Origin: Bosea vaviloviae
GTDB lineage: Bacteria > Pseudomonadota > Alphaproteobacteria > Rhizobiales > Beijerinckiaceae
Direction: 5' to 3'
Length of the DNA: 64,000 nt
NCBI RefSeq assembly: GCF_001741865.1
Contig: NZ_CP017147.1
Location: 3,649,001-3,713,000, forward strand
The notes beneath the pieces are model-generated. The model was not told the origin of the DNA and did not search any database. It saw only the letters and a list, made by a program, of their open reading frames with translations. Numbering within the stretch: the first letter of the stretch is position 1; every line of letters starts with the position of its first letter. Below, piece after piece: positions 1 through 8,598 of this stretch. Position numbers and translations under genes: made by a program.

Positions 1-94
1 GAGGGGTTCCCCGCGCTCTTCTTGGAAATCTCAGATCTTTCAAGCGTTTACAGTCGTCTGCGGAATCAGCTCCACAACCGCTTGAATCAAAATC

Positions 95-700
95 TCAGCG
101 GATCGCCTGCCCGACGACACCGACTTCGAGCCCCAGCGTCAGATTATTCGTCACCGCCCATTCGGCTCCGACATAGGCCTCGGGCCTGAGCGCGATATCC
201 GAGCGCGAGAACGGGGCCGACCAGGGCGAGCCTCCGAAGCGCAGCGTCTCGTTGGCGGCCGACATGCCGACCTTGGTGTAGAGCAGGACGTCGGGCGTCG
301 CGAGCACGCCGGCCTTGATCTGGAAGGCGCCGGCGAAGTCGCGGGTATAGGCGACATTGCCGAAGCTCGGCGTGCCGTAGCCGCCGATCGCGGGCATGTA
401 TTGCAGCGCGCCGACGATGCCGTAGACGAAATTGCCGTCGCGGCGCATCGTCCCGGCCTCGAGCCCGAAGGTCGGGCCGGCCGAGGTGCCTAGCCGCTTC
501 GAGCTCGTCACCTGGAAACCGCTGGAGATGCGGGCATAGTTGCCCTCCCATTTCACGCCGCCGGGCGCGAGCGTCGGCTCCGACCAGGCGAAGGAGGGCA
601 GGGCGTCAAAAGTGCTGAAGGGCAGGAAGACCTGCGCCTGGGCGCCCGCCGCGCTCAAGGCGAGCGCGCATAACGCGCCGGAGAGAAGCGAACATCTCAC
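95..700 (-). CDS. Secreted outer-membrane beta-barrel-like protein
   Basis: The product has 201 residues. It opens with a Sec signal peptide (hydrophobic stretch LLSGALCALALSAAG, likely cleavage after AQAQ near residue 23). The rest is rich in alternating aromatic and glycine residues (GNYARISSGF, LYTKVGMSAA) and ends in a strand-like segment (NLTLGLEVGVVGQAIR). This looks like a small outer-membrane barrel, but I do not recognise a named family. The start is a GTG with GAGGA about 11 bases upstream. It is followed on the same strand, with a gap, by no obvious partner: the next gene (DUF2336) lies upstream of it in transcription. Function is unknown, and a periplasmic role is also possible. 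Confidence 0.6.
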   Translation of the reverse strand: MRCSLLSGALCALALSAAGAQAQVFLPFSTFDALPSFAWSEPTLAPGGVKWEGNYARISSGFQVTSSKRLGTSAGPTFGLEAGTMRRDGNFVYGIVGALQYMPAIGGYGTPSFGNVAYTRDFAGAFQIKAGVLATPDVLLYTKVGMSAANETLRFGGSPWSAPFSRSDIALRPEAYVGAEWAVTNNLTLGLEVGVVGQAIR

Positions 701-792
701 GTCGAAGGCATCCTCGCGACCAACCGTGGAACAGATACCAGAAAGGGCGGCGATTGTCGCGGTTTTGTGGCCGGTCGCCTGCCGGCTGCGTT

Positions 793-1818
793 TCAGGCCA
801 GTTTCAGCCTGAGCTTGAGGAAACGCAGCGTGCGCTCCGCCGTCGCCGAATCGAGCTTCATATAGCTCTTCAGGTCGTCTTCGGCGGCCTTCCTGGCGAA
901 GATCAGGCGCAACGCGCGTAGCGTCAGGATCGCCTCAAAAGCGGGCGCGCCGAGGTTCAGGGCGCGGCACAGCACCGCAATGCCGCTGACGTCGCGCTGC
1001 ATCAGGATTCGCAGCGACTGCTCGATGCTGATCTCGCCGACCTGCGCGAAGACTTGCGCCAGATGATAGGCGCGATCCTCCTCGGCGAGCATGATGACGA
1101 CATCGTCGAGCGCGCGCTTCTCGGCGGCGAGATCGACCAGCAGCAATTTCACTTCCATCCGATGCTGGCGCGCCTGCCGCGCGAGCGTCACGGCCTCGTC
1201 ATTGGGCTTGGACCAGAGCCCATTCTCGTCGCTGAGCTCCTCGACGATGCGCATCACGCGGCTGGCCCGGCTCGGGCTCAGATTGGAGCGTGTCGAGAGG
1301 GCAAGGCCGATTCCGGCATCGCCGGCGCCGCGCTCGATCAGGCGTTCGAAGCCCTTGTCGGAAAGGTTGGCGCCTTCATTGCCGCTGACGGTCTCGAGCA
1401 CGGTCCGATCGCCGCGTTCGACCAGGATGTCGGTCACGCTTTCCGACAGCCGGCCGCGCTCGGCGATGGCGGCGAGGTGGCGCTGCGACTGGCTGACGGC
1501 GATGGCGGCGAGATCGGCGTCGGTCAGCACCGGCGAGAGCTTCAGCACGAGGCGCGCGACCTCGCTGTCGGGGTCGCCGGCCAGCGAGGTTGCGACCTCG
1601 CGCGGCAGGCTCTCCATTTCCGCGACCTGCTCGGCATAGTGCTTGCGGCCGTCGCCTTCGAGGCGGGGCAGCGTGTGCAGCGCGATCTGGCCGTAATGCT
1701 CCTTGGCGATCTCGGTCGGCTCGTCGTCGAGCAGGAACAGGTCCGTGACGGCGTTCAGCAGCTGCCGGCGCGAATCCGACGACATGTCGGCCGGCATCTG
1801 GGTCAGGAAACGCAGCAT
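793..1818 (-). CDS. DUF2336 domain-containing protein (copy 1)
   Basis: This 341-residue helical-repeat protein belongs to DUF2336, a family common in alphaproteobacteria with no agreed function. The recognisable core is GDPDSEVARLVLKLSPVLTD (about residues 75-94), followed by ILVERGD and SNLSPSRASRVMRIVEEL. The reading frame is open further upstream, but the preceding 53 residues lack family character. The ATG at 1818, giving MLRFLTQMPADMSSDSRRQ, aligns with the start of the second copy at 4957. The two copies flank a DUF2946/PepSY pair and share long stretches of identity, so they probably arose by duplication. Other members of the family have been linked to signalling; nothing here settles that. 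Confidence 0.75.
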   Translation of the reverse strand: MLRFLTQMPADMSSDSRRQLLNAVTDLFLLDDEPTEIAKEHYGQIALHTLPRLEGDGRKHYAEQVAEMESLPREVATSLAGDPDSEVARLVLKLSPVLTDADLAAIAVSQSQRHLAAIAERGRLSESVTDILVERGDRTVLETVSGNEGANLSDKGFERLIERGAGDAGIGLALSTRSNLSPSRASRVMRIVEELSDENGLWSKPNDEAVTLARQARQHRMEVKLLLVDLAAEKRALDDVVIMLAEEDRAYHLAQVFAQVGEISIEQSLRILMQRDVSGIAVLCRALNLGAPAFEAILTLRALRLIFARKAAEDDLKSYMKLDSATAERTLRFLKLRLKLA

Positions 1819-1984
1819 CGGATCCTCGGGATGATTGACGTTTCGGCAAAATGCCGCACCAGCACTTGCTTTACTCTTAAGCGGGCCGCTCGTTTCGCGA
1901 GTATCGCCGTGAAATCGATGAGTTTTCCGTGTGCTTGCCAAGCTCCTCTCGCGAAAACATCGCAAGAAGAGCGCCAATACAACT

Positions 1985-3337
1985 TCAGGTTGAGTTTCTT
2001 CTTGAAAGCAGGCGGTCGAGGAGCAGCATCGCGATCAGCGATGCGCCGACAAGCGGGAAGATCACGCCGCCGATCGCCAGGATGGCGAAGACGCCGTAGA
2101 GCGTTCCCGGCCGGGCCGGCAGCGGTGGCACGCCGAGGCGCCCAGCCGGGCGGCGCTTCCACCACATGACGCCGGCCGAGACCGAGAGCAGGATGATCGC
2201 GATGCAGGCCGCGAGCATCAGGAGCTGGTTCGCCAGCCCGAACTCCTGGCCCATATGGACGTTGATGCCCCATTCCAGCGCCTTGCCGAAGAGGCCGTAA
2301 TCGGCATAGCCCATATCGATCAATGGCTCGCCGCTATATTGGTCGAGATGGACCACGCGCTGGCGCGACAGGTCGTTGGGATAGACCGAGCCGGTGTAGA
2401 CGCCCTTGGGGCCGGAGGGCAGGTTCACGGCATATCCGGGTGCGAGGCGAAGCGCATCGAAGCGCGCAATGGCGGCGTCGAGGCCGATCGCCTGCCCGGG
2501 ATTTGCGCTCGATTCCGGCATCTTCGCCTGTTCGAGCGACCAGGCGGTCGGGCCATGCTGGTGCAGGGGATCGTCCGACATCGGCACCGCGACGCGCACG
2601 CCGGCCGGATAGCCGAAATTGTTGCCATTGGCCCATTCATTGACCTTGGCGCCCCAGAACACCGACCAGGGCATGCCTGAGATCGCGAGAAAAACGATGA
2701 GGACCCCGGCGAAGATGCCGGTGATGGCGTGGAGATCGCGCCAGAACACGCGCTGGCGCGGCTGTCCCCGCACCGTGACCACGCCTCCGCCGCCTCTGCG
2801 CGGCCACCACAGATAGACGCCGGTCGCGACCAGCAGGATCGACCAGCCGCCGACGATCTCGATCACGCCGTTCGCGACCGGCCCGAAATAGGCCAGGCTG
2901 TGCAGCTGCCGCACCACCCACATCACGGTTCCCCGGTCACTGAGCGTGCCGAGCACGCGGGCGTCGTAGGGGTCGACATAGACGACCTGTCGCGCGCCGG
3001 CCGCATCGCGGATGGTGACCTCGGCCGAGGCGGACGCAGATTCAGGGGGAACGTATTTGACGGCTCGGCCCGGAACGCTCGCTACGGCCTGGGCGACGAT
3101 CTCGCTCGGTTTGCGCGGCGCCTCCGCGCGCCGCTCGACCTGCTTCAGATCGCGATGGATCAGCCCGTCGAGATCATGGTGGAAGAGATAGAGCCCGCCC
3201 GTCACGGCGAGCAAGATGAGGAAGGGCAGCGTCATCAGTCCGGCATAGAAATGCCAGCGCCAGACGGCGCGATAGAAGGAAGCGGCGCGGTCGGCGGCGC
3301 GCATGGGCGCGGCCTCCGCCGTGGAAACGGTGGTCAT
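1985..3337 (-). CDS. PepSY-associated transmembrane protein
   Basis: This 450-residue inner-membrane protein is of the PepSY_TM type. An N-terminal membrane helix with a conserved HFYAG motif (WRWHFYAGLMTLPFLILLAV) is followed by a periplasmic PepSY-like region. Further helices follow (IVGGWSILLVATGVYLWWP; LHAITGIFAGVLIVFLAISG), and the C-terminus has additional helices ending in LLSRRNST. Such proteins are often encoded with TonB receptors and act in ferric-siderophore or flavin-linked iron reduction. I chose the ATG at 3337 because upstream residues are arginine/proline-rich and a purine-rich AGGATCCC precedes it. The DUF2946 gene ends 35 bases upstream, so the two are probably one transcript. 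No TonB receptor lies in the window. Confidence 0.8.
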   Translation of the reverse strand: MTTVSTAEAAPMRAADRAASFYRAVWRWHFYAGLMTLPFLILLAVTGGLYLFHHDLDGLIHRDLKQVERRAEAPRKPSEIVAQAVASVPGRAVKYVPPESASASAEVTIRDAAGARQVVYVDPYDARVLGTLSDRGTVMWVVRQLHSLAYFGPVANGVIEIVGGWSILLVATGVYLWWPRRGGGGVVTVRGQPRQRVFWRDLHAITGIFAGVLIVFLAISGMPWSVFWGAKVNEWANGNNFGYPAGVRVAVPMSDDPLHQHGPTAWSLEQAKMPESSANPGQAIGLDAAIARFDALRLAPGYAVNLPSGPKGVYTGSVYPNDLSRQRVVHLDQYSGEPLIDMGYADYGLFGKALEWGINVHMGQEFGLANQLLMLAACIAIILLSVSAGVMWWKRRPAGRLGVPPLPARPGTLYGVFAILAIGGVIFPLVGASLIAMLLLDRLLSRRNST

Positions 3338-3372
3338 GGAAGGGATCCTGAGCTGGAGACGAACGGGCTGGT

Positions 3373-3762
3373 TCAGCTCAGGACGGGTGGGGCGCGCGCG
3401 CCCAGGGGGTAGAGGAGCGCGGCGCGCAACGGCGCGGTCGGGCGGCGCTCTGCCGTTTCCACCGCAGCGAAGCGGTTGATGCGTGCGGGCAGGGCGATGG
3501 CAGCGGGCGCAGGCAGCGCGCCCGCGAACGAGGCGCAGCCCATGACGCAGCAATCGGGCGTCGGAGCCGGGATGCCCGGACTCTCTTGCGTGACCGTGGA
3601 GCCCGGCGTGCAGAGAACATGCGTCAGCTTGTTCGCGGGCGAGGCGGCCAGACCAGCCCCGATCGCATAGAGCACGCCTTGCAGGATGAGCGCATAAGCC
3701 AGGACCAGCGCAACTGCGCTGCGTCCCAGCCTGATCCTGTCGATCATCCCGCCCATAGCCAC
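3373..3762 (-). CDS. DUF2946-like small membrane protein
   Basis: The product has 129 residues with one N-terminal membrane helix (SAVALVLAYALILQGVLYAI) and a cysteine pair motif DCCVMGC in the middle. This is the pattern of DUF2946 proteins, which sit beside copper or iron uptake genes. The C-terminal tail is proline/alanine-rich. It is the first gene of the probable pair with the PepSY protein. Starts at 3762, 3756 or 3747 are all possible (MAMGGMIDR). The cysteines suggest metal binding, but no function is established. Confidence 0.6.
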   Translation of the reverse strand: MAMGGMIDRIRLGRSAVALVLAYALILQGVLYAIGAGLAASPANKLTHVLCTPGSTVTQESPGIPAPTPDCCVMGCASFAGALPAPAAIALPARINRFAAVETAERRPTAPLRAALLYPLGARAPPVLS

Positions 3763-3877
3763 CGGCTAAGGCGGGTCATCCGTTTGGTCAATCGCCAATC
3801 CGGCGACCGCCTGCCATCATCCGCGCCGTCGTTCCCGACGAGCCGCATCTGCGCCCGAAATGACGGCGCGTAGATGA

Positions 3878-4957
3878 TCAGGACCGCCGCTGGCCACCGG
3901 TCTGAAGCTCGATCGTCTTGCTCGTCCCGTCCCCCGAGAGCTTGGCCTTCATGCGGGTGAAGCGCATGCCGCGCTCGGCCGCGGCCGAGTCGATCTGGGC
4001 GTAGTGACGCAGGTCGTCCTCGATGCGTTTGTTGGCGAACATCAATCGCCGCGCCCGCAGGGCCAGGATCGCCGCAAAGGCGGGATAGCCGACATCCAGC
4101 GCGCGGCAGGCCAGGGCAATGCCGTTGGTGTCCCGGCGCAACAGGGTTCGAAGCGCATGCTCGACCGCGATCTCCGCCTCCCGAGCGATGACCTGGGCGA
4201 GATGATAGGCGCGATCTTCCTCTGCGAGCATGAGCAGCACGTCGTCCAGCAAGCGCGTCTTTTCTGCCAGATCCGTCAGGAGGCCGGTCACCTCGATCCG
4301 CTGCTGGCGAGCCTGCTGGGCGATGGCGCCGGCCTCGCTATTCGCGTTAGTGCCGCCCGCGTCTTCACCGCCGAGCTCGGCGAGGATGCGCATCACGCGC
4401 TCGGCGCGCTCCTGCGTGAGATCCGAGCGGACCGCGACCGTCCGGTTAATCTCCGGCTCCTCGCGGCCGCGCTCCAGCAGATGCTCGAAGCCGTTGTCGG
4501 AGAATTGCGCGCCCTCATTACCGCCAACCGTCTTCAGCACGCCGTTGTCGCCGCGCTCGACCAGGATATCGGTCACTTTTTCCGACAGGCGCGCACGTTC
4601 GGCGATTGCGGTGAGGTGGTCCTGCGATTGGTTCAGGGCGATGGCGGCGAGGTCGCGATCGGTCAGGACCGGCGAAAGCCGCAGGACGAGGCGCGCAACC
4701 TCGCTATCGGGGTCGCCGGCCAGGGCATTGGCGACGCTGCGCGGCAGGTTCGGTTCCGCCGCGACCTCGTCCGCATAGGTCTGGCGTGCTCGCCTGTTGA
4801 TGTGCCCCAGCGACGAGAGCGCGATCTCGCCATAGTGATATTTCGACGTCACCGTCGGGTCAGGATCGTAGAAAAACAGCTTCGTGACCACGTGGAGCAG
4901 CCGACGGCGCGACTCCGACGAGGTTTCACTTGCGAGTTTGTACAAGGAGTCCAGCAT
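3878..4957 (-). CDS. DUF2336 domain-containing protein (copy 2)
   Basis: This 359-residue paralogue of the gene at 793-1818 begins MLDSLYKLASETSSESRRR. It shares the core ALAGDPDSEVARLVLRLSPV, then LTAIAERARLSEKVTDIL and a C-terminal YHLAQVIAREAEI block. It is longer at the C-terminus (GTSKTIELQTGGQRRS). The whole reading frame is strongly constrained, whereas the antisense frame is a GC-rich mirror. The function of the family is unknown. Its position on the other side of the DUF2946/PepSY pair suggests local duplication of the DUF2336 gene with the pair caught between, or insertion of the pair. Confidence 0.75.
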   Translation of the reverse strand: MLDSLYKLASETSSESRRRLLHVVTKLFFYDPDPTVTSKYHYGEIALSSLGHINRRARQTYADEVAAEPNLPRSVANALAGDPDSEVARLVLRLSPVLTDRDLAAIALNQSQDHLTAIAERARLSEKVTDILVERGDNGVLKTVGGNEGAQFSDNGFEHLLERGREEPEINRTVAVRSDLTQERAERVMRILAELGGEDAGGTNANSEAGAIAQQARQQRIEVTGLLTDLAEKTRLLDDVLLMLAEEDRAYHLAQVIAREAEIAVEHALRTLLRRDTNGIALACRALDVGYPAFAAILALRARRLMFANKRIEDDLRHYAQIDSAAAERGMRFTRMKAKLSGDGTSKTIELQTGGQRRS

Positions 4958-5083
4958 GACGCCCCCAAGCCGTTACCAGAGCATGCCAAGCTTGCGCGAA
5001 GCTTGCCTCATTGTGGCTCAAGGCGCTTCCCGCGCAACAATTGCCCCATATTGGCGTGAACAAAACCTCTCGCTGCGGCGGCC

Positions 5084-5160
5084 GGAGCGTTTTCGAGCGA
5101 AGTGGACGCCGGTTCCCTCGCGACAAACGCGAAGCGTTTGCGCGGAGAAAACGCGTTAAA
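5084..5160. repeat. Dispersed intergenic repeat A, copy 1
   Basis: About 77 bases beginning GGAGCGTTTTCGAGCGAAGT and containing CGACAAACGCGAAGCGTTTG. It is nearly identical to 30616-30691. This type of short repeat (GAGCG...GAGAAAACGCG) is scattered between genes in many Hyphomicrobiales. It contains internal dyads (AAACGC/GCGTTT). No gene is seen in 4958-5225 apart from this and the terminator that follows. Confidence 0.75.
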
Positions 5161-5168
5161 ATGAAAGG

Positions 5169-5210
5169 CCGGAGCCATTCCCGACCCAGCTGGATCGGGA
5201 ATGGCTCCGG
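5169..5210 (-). terminator. Strong hairpin terminator after the dehydratase operon
   Basis: A perfect 16-bp inverted repeat (5169-5184 with 5195-5210, beginning CCGGAGCCATTCCCGA) closes a 10-base loop. On the minus strand it lies 15 bases past the stop at 5226 and is followed by CCTTTCATTTTAAC, a modest T-rich tract. This fits an intrinsic terminator for the operon 7452-5226. Confidence 0.7.
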
Positions 5211-5225
5211 CGAGGGCAGGCGCCG

Positions 5226-6425
5226 TCAGCCAGCCGGCAGGCAGGACGGGCCGAGCGGCTCGAAGCTCTTATAGGTCAGGATGAATTCCTGATGCCCGAG
5301 TTCCTCCGACTTGGTGCGCGCACCCTGGCCCAATGAGACCACGAGGTCGCGGATTTCCGTGCCGATCTGATCGAGCCCGGCGCGCCCCTCGAGAATGCGG
5401 CCGGCATCGACATCCATGTCGTCTTGCATGCGCCGATAGGTCTCGGGATTGGCGCAGATTTTCACGACGGGCGAAATCGCCGAGCCGACGACCGAGCCGC
5501 GCCCCGTCACGAACAGCACGCAATGCGCGCCGCAGGCGATCAGCTCCGCGATCTCGGCATTGTCGTTTATGTTGGGGAAGCCGAAGCGCACCTCGCCATC
5601 GGGCACGACATCGAGCAGATACAAGCCCCCGCGCGGCGGGATGTCGCCGGGCTTGAGCAGGCCGGAAATGGCTGATGCCCCCGATTTGGCATAGGCGCCC
5701 ATCGATTTCTCCTCGATGGTCGAGAGCCCACCCTCGGCATTGCCGGCGGCAAAGGAGCCATAGCCCAGCGTGGCGTAATAGCGCGCCGCCTTGGCGACGG
5801 ACTGCTCCAGAATCCGGCCGAGCTCGGGCGTGATCGCGCGCGCCGCCATGATGTGCTCGCAGCCGATCAATTCGCCGGTTTCTTCAAAAATGCAGGCAGC
5901 GCCCTCGGTGATGAGCTGATCGAAGGCGCGCCCCGCCGCCGGGTTTCCGGTGATGCCGGAAGTGCCGTCGGAGCCGCCGCAAACCGTGCCGATAATGAGC
6001 TCGGAGACCGCCATCGGCACGGTTTCCTGCCGGTCGAGCACGGCGCGCTGCGTCTCGACCCAGGCGCGCCCCTCCTTGATCGAGGCGCGGGTGCCGCCGG
6101 TGCCCTGGATGATGATCGTCTTCACCGGCCGGCCCGAGGCCGCGACGACGCGCTCGAGTGCATATTTGTTGAAGCTCTCGCAGCCGAGCGAGACCATCAG
6201 CACCGCCCCGACATTGGGGTGGGTGCAGAGCCGCTCCATCATCTTTTCGGCATAGGCATTGGGATAGCAGCCGGGAAAGCCGATGACGTGGACGTCGTTC
6301 TCGCGCCAGGGCAGGGCAATCTCACGGGCGACATGATGGGCGCATTCGACGAGATAGGCGACCGCGACGGTGTTGCGGATGCCCTTGCGCCCGTCTGAGC
6401 GCAGATAGCCGGCAAGCTCGGTCAT
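5226..6425 (-). CDS. UxaA-type (altronate/galactarate-like) dehydratase, large subunit
   Basis: This 399-residue protein matches the C-terminal catalytic part of altronate/galactarate dehydratases and of (2R)-sulfolactate sulfo-lyase beta subunits. Visible landmarks are GYLRSDGRKGIRN near the N-terminus, GFPGCYPN, LGCESFN, GTVCGGSDGTSGITGNPAAG and FVTGRGSVVGSAISPVVKIC. The enzyme removes water (or sulfite in SuyB) from a 2,3-dihydroxy acid. The ATG at 6425 overlaps the stop of the SAF-domain gene (ATGA), so the two form a split enzyme. An RraA-like aldolase gene precedes them. The exact substrate cannot be read from the sequence; the frame upstream of 6425 is only overlap. Confidence 0.85.
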   Translation of the reverse strand: MTELAGYLRSDGRKGIRNTVAVAYLVECAHHVAREIALPWRENDVHVIGFPGCYPNAYAEKMMERLCTHPNVGAVLMVSLGCESFNKYALERVVAASGRPVKTIIIQGTGGTRASIKEGRAWVETQRAVLDRQETVPMAVSELIIGTVCGGSDGTSGITGNPAAGRAFDQLITEGAACIFEETGELIGCEHIMAARAITPELGRILEQSVAKAARYYATLGYGSFAAGNAEGGLSTIEEKSMGAYAKSGASAISGLLKPGDIPPRGGLYLLDVVPDGEVRFGFPNINDNAEIAELIACGAHCVLFVTGRGSVVGSAISPVVKICANPETYRRMQDDMDVDAGRILEGRAGLDQIGTEIRDLVVSLGQGARTKSEELGHQEFILTYKSFEPLGPSCLPAG

Positions 6426-6805
6426 GCGTTCATCCCCGTCTTGCGTTCGTCGTCCTTGCGTTCGTCTTGCTGGCGCTCGTCTTCGAGATGATAGGTCGGC
6501 GTGTAATCGCTCTTGATGTTCTGGACATGGACATGGCAACCCGCCGCGATCGCGACCGTGGCGACGCCGATCGGCGCGCCATATTTCAGGATCTTCTCGC
6601 CAGGCGCGATCGCCCATCGCGCGATCTTGTGGGCGAGCGGGATGTCGCGGTCGAGGGCTGCCTTGCCTGCGCCGGTCTCGATCGCCTCGCCTGCGGGCAG
6701 CCGCATCCGCGCGACGAAGACGTTGTCTCGCGGGTCGAGCAGGATCAGGCGCGGATCATGCGTGCTGATCGGACCTTGTGTGCTCATCAGAATTTGCGTG
6801 CTCAT
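6422..6805 (-). CDS. SAF-domain small subunit of UxaA-type dehydratase
   Basis: The product has 127 residues. Its SAF domain (LLDPRDNVFVARMRLPAGE, then YGAPIGVATVAIAAGCHVHV and QNIKSDY) is the N-terminal module of UxaA, encoded here as a separate subunit. An 18-bp tandem duplication at 6780-6815 gives two candidate ATG starts (6805 and 6787), both coding MSTQ. The first start overlaps the stop of the RraA-like gene by one base (TGATG). The C-terminus carries three copies of a five-residue repeat (DERQQ DERKD DERKT), encoded by 15-bp units at 6440-6484. The repeats at both ends look recent and lie outside the fold. Confidence 0.8.
   Translation of the reverse strand: MSTQILMSTQGPISTHDPRLILLDPRDNVFVARMRLPAGEAIETGAGKAALDRDIPLAHKIARWAIAPGEKILKYGAPIGVATVAIAAGCHVHVQNIKSDYTPTYHLEDERQQDERKDDERKTGMNA
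6440..6484. repeat. 3 x 15-bp degenerate tandem repeat at a gene 3' end
   Basis: Units CTTGCGTTCGTCGTC, CTTGCGTTCGTCTTG and CTGGCGCTCGTCTTC lie end to end and encode the charged C-terminal repeat of the SAF subunit on the minus strand. Confidence 0.85.
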
Positions 6806-6815
6806 CAGAATTTGC
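6780..6815. repeat. Perfect 2 x 18-bp tandem duplication at a stop/start junction
   Basis: GTGCTCATCAGAATTTGC occurs twice back to back (6780-6797 and 6798-6815). The unit contains, on the minus strand, the end of the RraA-like gene together with the start codon of the SAF gene. The duplication therefore creates a second in-frame ATG 18 bases into the SAF gene. Confidence 0.95.
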
Positions 6816-7452
6816 CGAACTGCAGATAAGCGGCTTGCGGGTCGGTGCCGGCCAGGATCGCGGTGCGGACCTTGTTCTCGGTCGAGATCGCGGCTTCGGA
6901 CTTGTCCAGAACCTCCTCGATCACCTCGATGGGAATCCGCACCACGCCGTCGCGGTCGCCGAGGATGTAGTCGCCCGGCCGGATCCAGACGGTGCCGATC
7001 TTGATCGGTTCGTCGATCGTCTTGGGCAGCCAGAAACCGACGATGTCGCGTGGTGTATAGGCCTTGAAATAGGCCTGGAAGCCCATCTCGATCATGAATT
7101 CGGTGTCGCGCGAGAGGCCGTCGATGACGCAGCCGCGCACGCCCTTGTTCTTCAGCGTCTCGGCCGAGAGCTCGCCCATCAGCGCAACCTCCTCGGTGTT
7201 GGGCTGGCAGACCCAGACATGGCCGGGCCTGGCGGCCGAGAGCAGGCCGGTCCAGCCGAGCAGGGTCTCATGCGCATCGAACTCGCCGGTCTTGCCTTCG
7301 ACGGTGAAGGCGGGGCCCGCCAGCTTGGTTCCAGGCAGGAGCGGGCGCAGTTCCGGCGGCAGGGTGAAATCGGTCAGCCCCATGGCGCGCATCACGTCAT
7401 GGATGATGCCGGTGTAGCAGCGCTCGAGCCGCAGGGTCAGGTCTTCGCTCAT
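6805..7452 (-). CDS. RraA/HMG-aldolase family protein
   Basis: This 215-residue member of the RraA-like fold includes 4-hydroxy-4-methyl-2-oxoglutarate aldolases and misnamed RNase regulators. Landmarks are AGPAFTVEGKTGEF, the central GVRGCVIDGLSRDTEFM (GxxG, D and R near the metal site), and a late PGDYILGDRDGVVRIP segment. Members with the conserved R-D pair act as class II aldolases on 2-oxo-4-hydroxy acids. The ATG at 7452 has GGAGGA 5 bases upstream. It is the first gene of a three-gene operon with the split dehydratase: a dehydratase making a 2-oxo-3-deoxy acid and an aldolase cleaving it would be a coherent pair, which is inference. Confidence 0.8.
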   Translation of the reverse strand: MSEDLTLRLERCYTGIIHDVMRAMGLTDFTLPPELRPLLPGTKLAGPAFTVEGKTGEFDAHETLLGWTGLLSAARPGHVWVCQPNTEEVALMGELSAETLKNKGVRGCVIDGLSRDTEFMIEMGFQAYFKAYTPRDIVGFWLPKTIDEPIKIGTVWIRPGDYILGDRDGVVRIPIEVIEEVLDKSEAAISTENKVRTAILAGTDPQAAYLQFGKF

Positions 7453-7588
7453 GGTTCCTCCGCGCTGGTCTCTGCATGCGACGAATGCGTCGCCCGGACC
7501 GGTTGGCGTCAGAGTGCGGGCAGGGCAGGGCCGCCGCAAGCGCGTTTTTCGCGCGGCGCGAATGCGTTTCAATCGGTTTAGGTCAGAA

Positions 7589-8368
7589 TTAGTCGACGCG
7601 TTCCCAGCCCAAGGGAGACAGGCGTTCCTGGGGCAAGAAGCGGGCCTTGTAGGCCATCTTGGGCGAGCCCTCGACCCAATAGCCGAGATAGACATAGGGC
7701 AGGCCGAGCTTGCGGGCCCGCTCGATATGGTCGAGCACCATATAGGTGCCGAGCGAACGCGCCTCCAGATTGGGGTCGAACACCGAATAGACCATCGAGA
7801 GCCCGTCGCTCAGCGTGTCGGTCAGCGCCATCGCGAAGAGATCGCCCTGGCCGCGGCCGGTGAAGCCGCTATCGGGACCGCGCCGACGATATTCGATCAG
7901 CGATGTCTCGACATGGCTGTCCTCGACCATCATCGCGAAATCTAGCGCCGACATCGTCGCCATGCCGCCCTCGGGGTGGCGTTCGTCGAGATAGGAGCGG
8001 AACAGCGAATAATGCTCGGAGCGCGGCTGCGGCGGCAGCACCTGGCCGACCAGGTCGCTGTTGCGCGAGGCCACCTTGCGGAAGCCGCGCGATGGGCGGA
8101 AGTCGTCGACGCAGACCCGCACCGAGACGCAGGCCCGGCAGGTCTCGCAAGCCGGGCGATAGGCGATGCTTTGCGAGCGCCGGAAGCCGCCCTGGCTCAG
8201 CACGTCGTTGAGGTCGCGCGCACGCGCGCCCACGAGATGCGTGAACACTTTGCGCTCCTCGCGCCCCGGCAAATAGGGGCACGTGGTCGGCGACGTCAGG
8301 TAAAATTGCGGGGCATCCCGCAACGGGCGCGTCACGTCTCGAACCTTCGAACCTGCTGCTGCCTGCAA
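7589..8368 (-). CDS. bpt: Aspartate/glutamate leucyltransferase (bacterial N-end rule)
   Basis: The product has 259 residues and is homologous to bacterial Bpt/eukaryotic ATE1. It transfers leucine from Leu-tRNA to N-terminal Asp/Glu and so marks proteins for ClpS/ClpAP. Visible are [18 protein letters not shown], the cysteine-containing [13 protein letters not shown] block, and the conserved [18 protein letters not shown] near the C-terminus. A GTG at 8335 ([13 protein letters not shown]) matches the usual N-terminus better than the ATG at 8368 and has GAAGG upstream. The real protein may therefore be 11 residues shorter. It is not part of a tight operon. Confidence 0.88.
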   Translation of the reverse strand: MQAAAGSKVRDVTRPLRDAPQFYLTSPTTCPYLPGREERKVFTHLVGARARDLNDVLSQGGFRRSQSIAYRPACETCRACVSVRVCVDDFRPSRGFRKVASRNSDLVGQVLPPQPRSEHYSLFRSYLDERHPEGGMATMSALDFAMMVEDSHVETSLIEYRRRGPDSGFTGRGQGDLFAMALTDTLSDGLSMVYSVFDPNLEARSLGTYMVLDHIERARKLGLPYVYLGYWVEGSPKMAYKARFLPQERLSPLGWERVD

Positions 8369-8598
8369 ACTCTAGATCATGTTCCCGCTGTGTGGAAATG
8401 GGAACGTCGGGTGAACAGGGTTGGCTCGGTCGGGCTGTTTGGCCAGGTGCGGGGCATTTTCGCTCAAAGTTTGGGCGGCGGCTCGATTCGAGCCCGATGG
8501 GAGGTCGCGCGACTCGCGTCGCGGTTGCGTCTTGCCTGGCAGGGGGGCATTTTCGTGCCTGGCCCCATGCAGGCCGCCCTGACCGCGAGGTGATCGCG

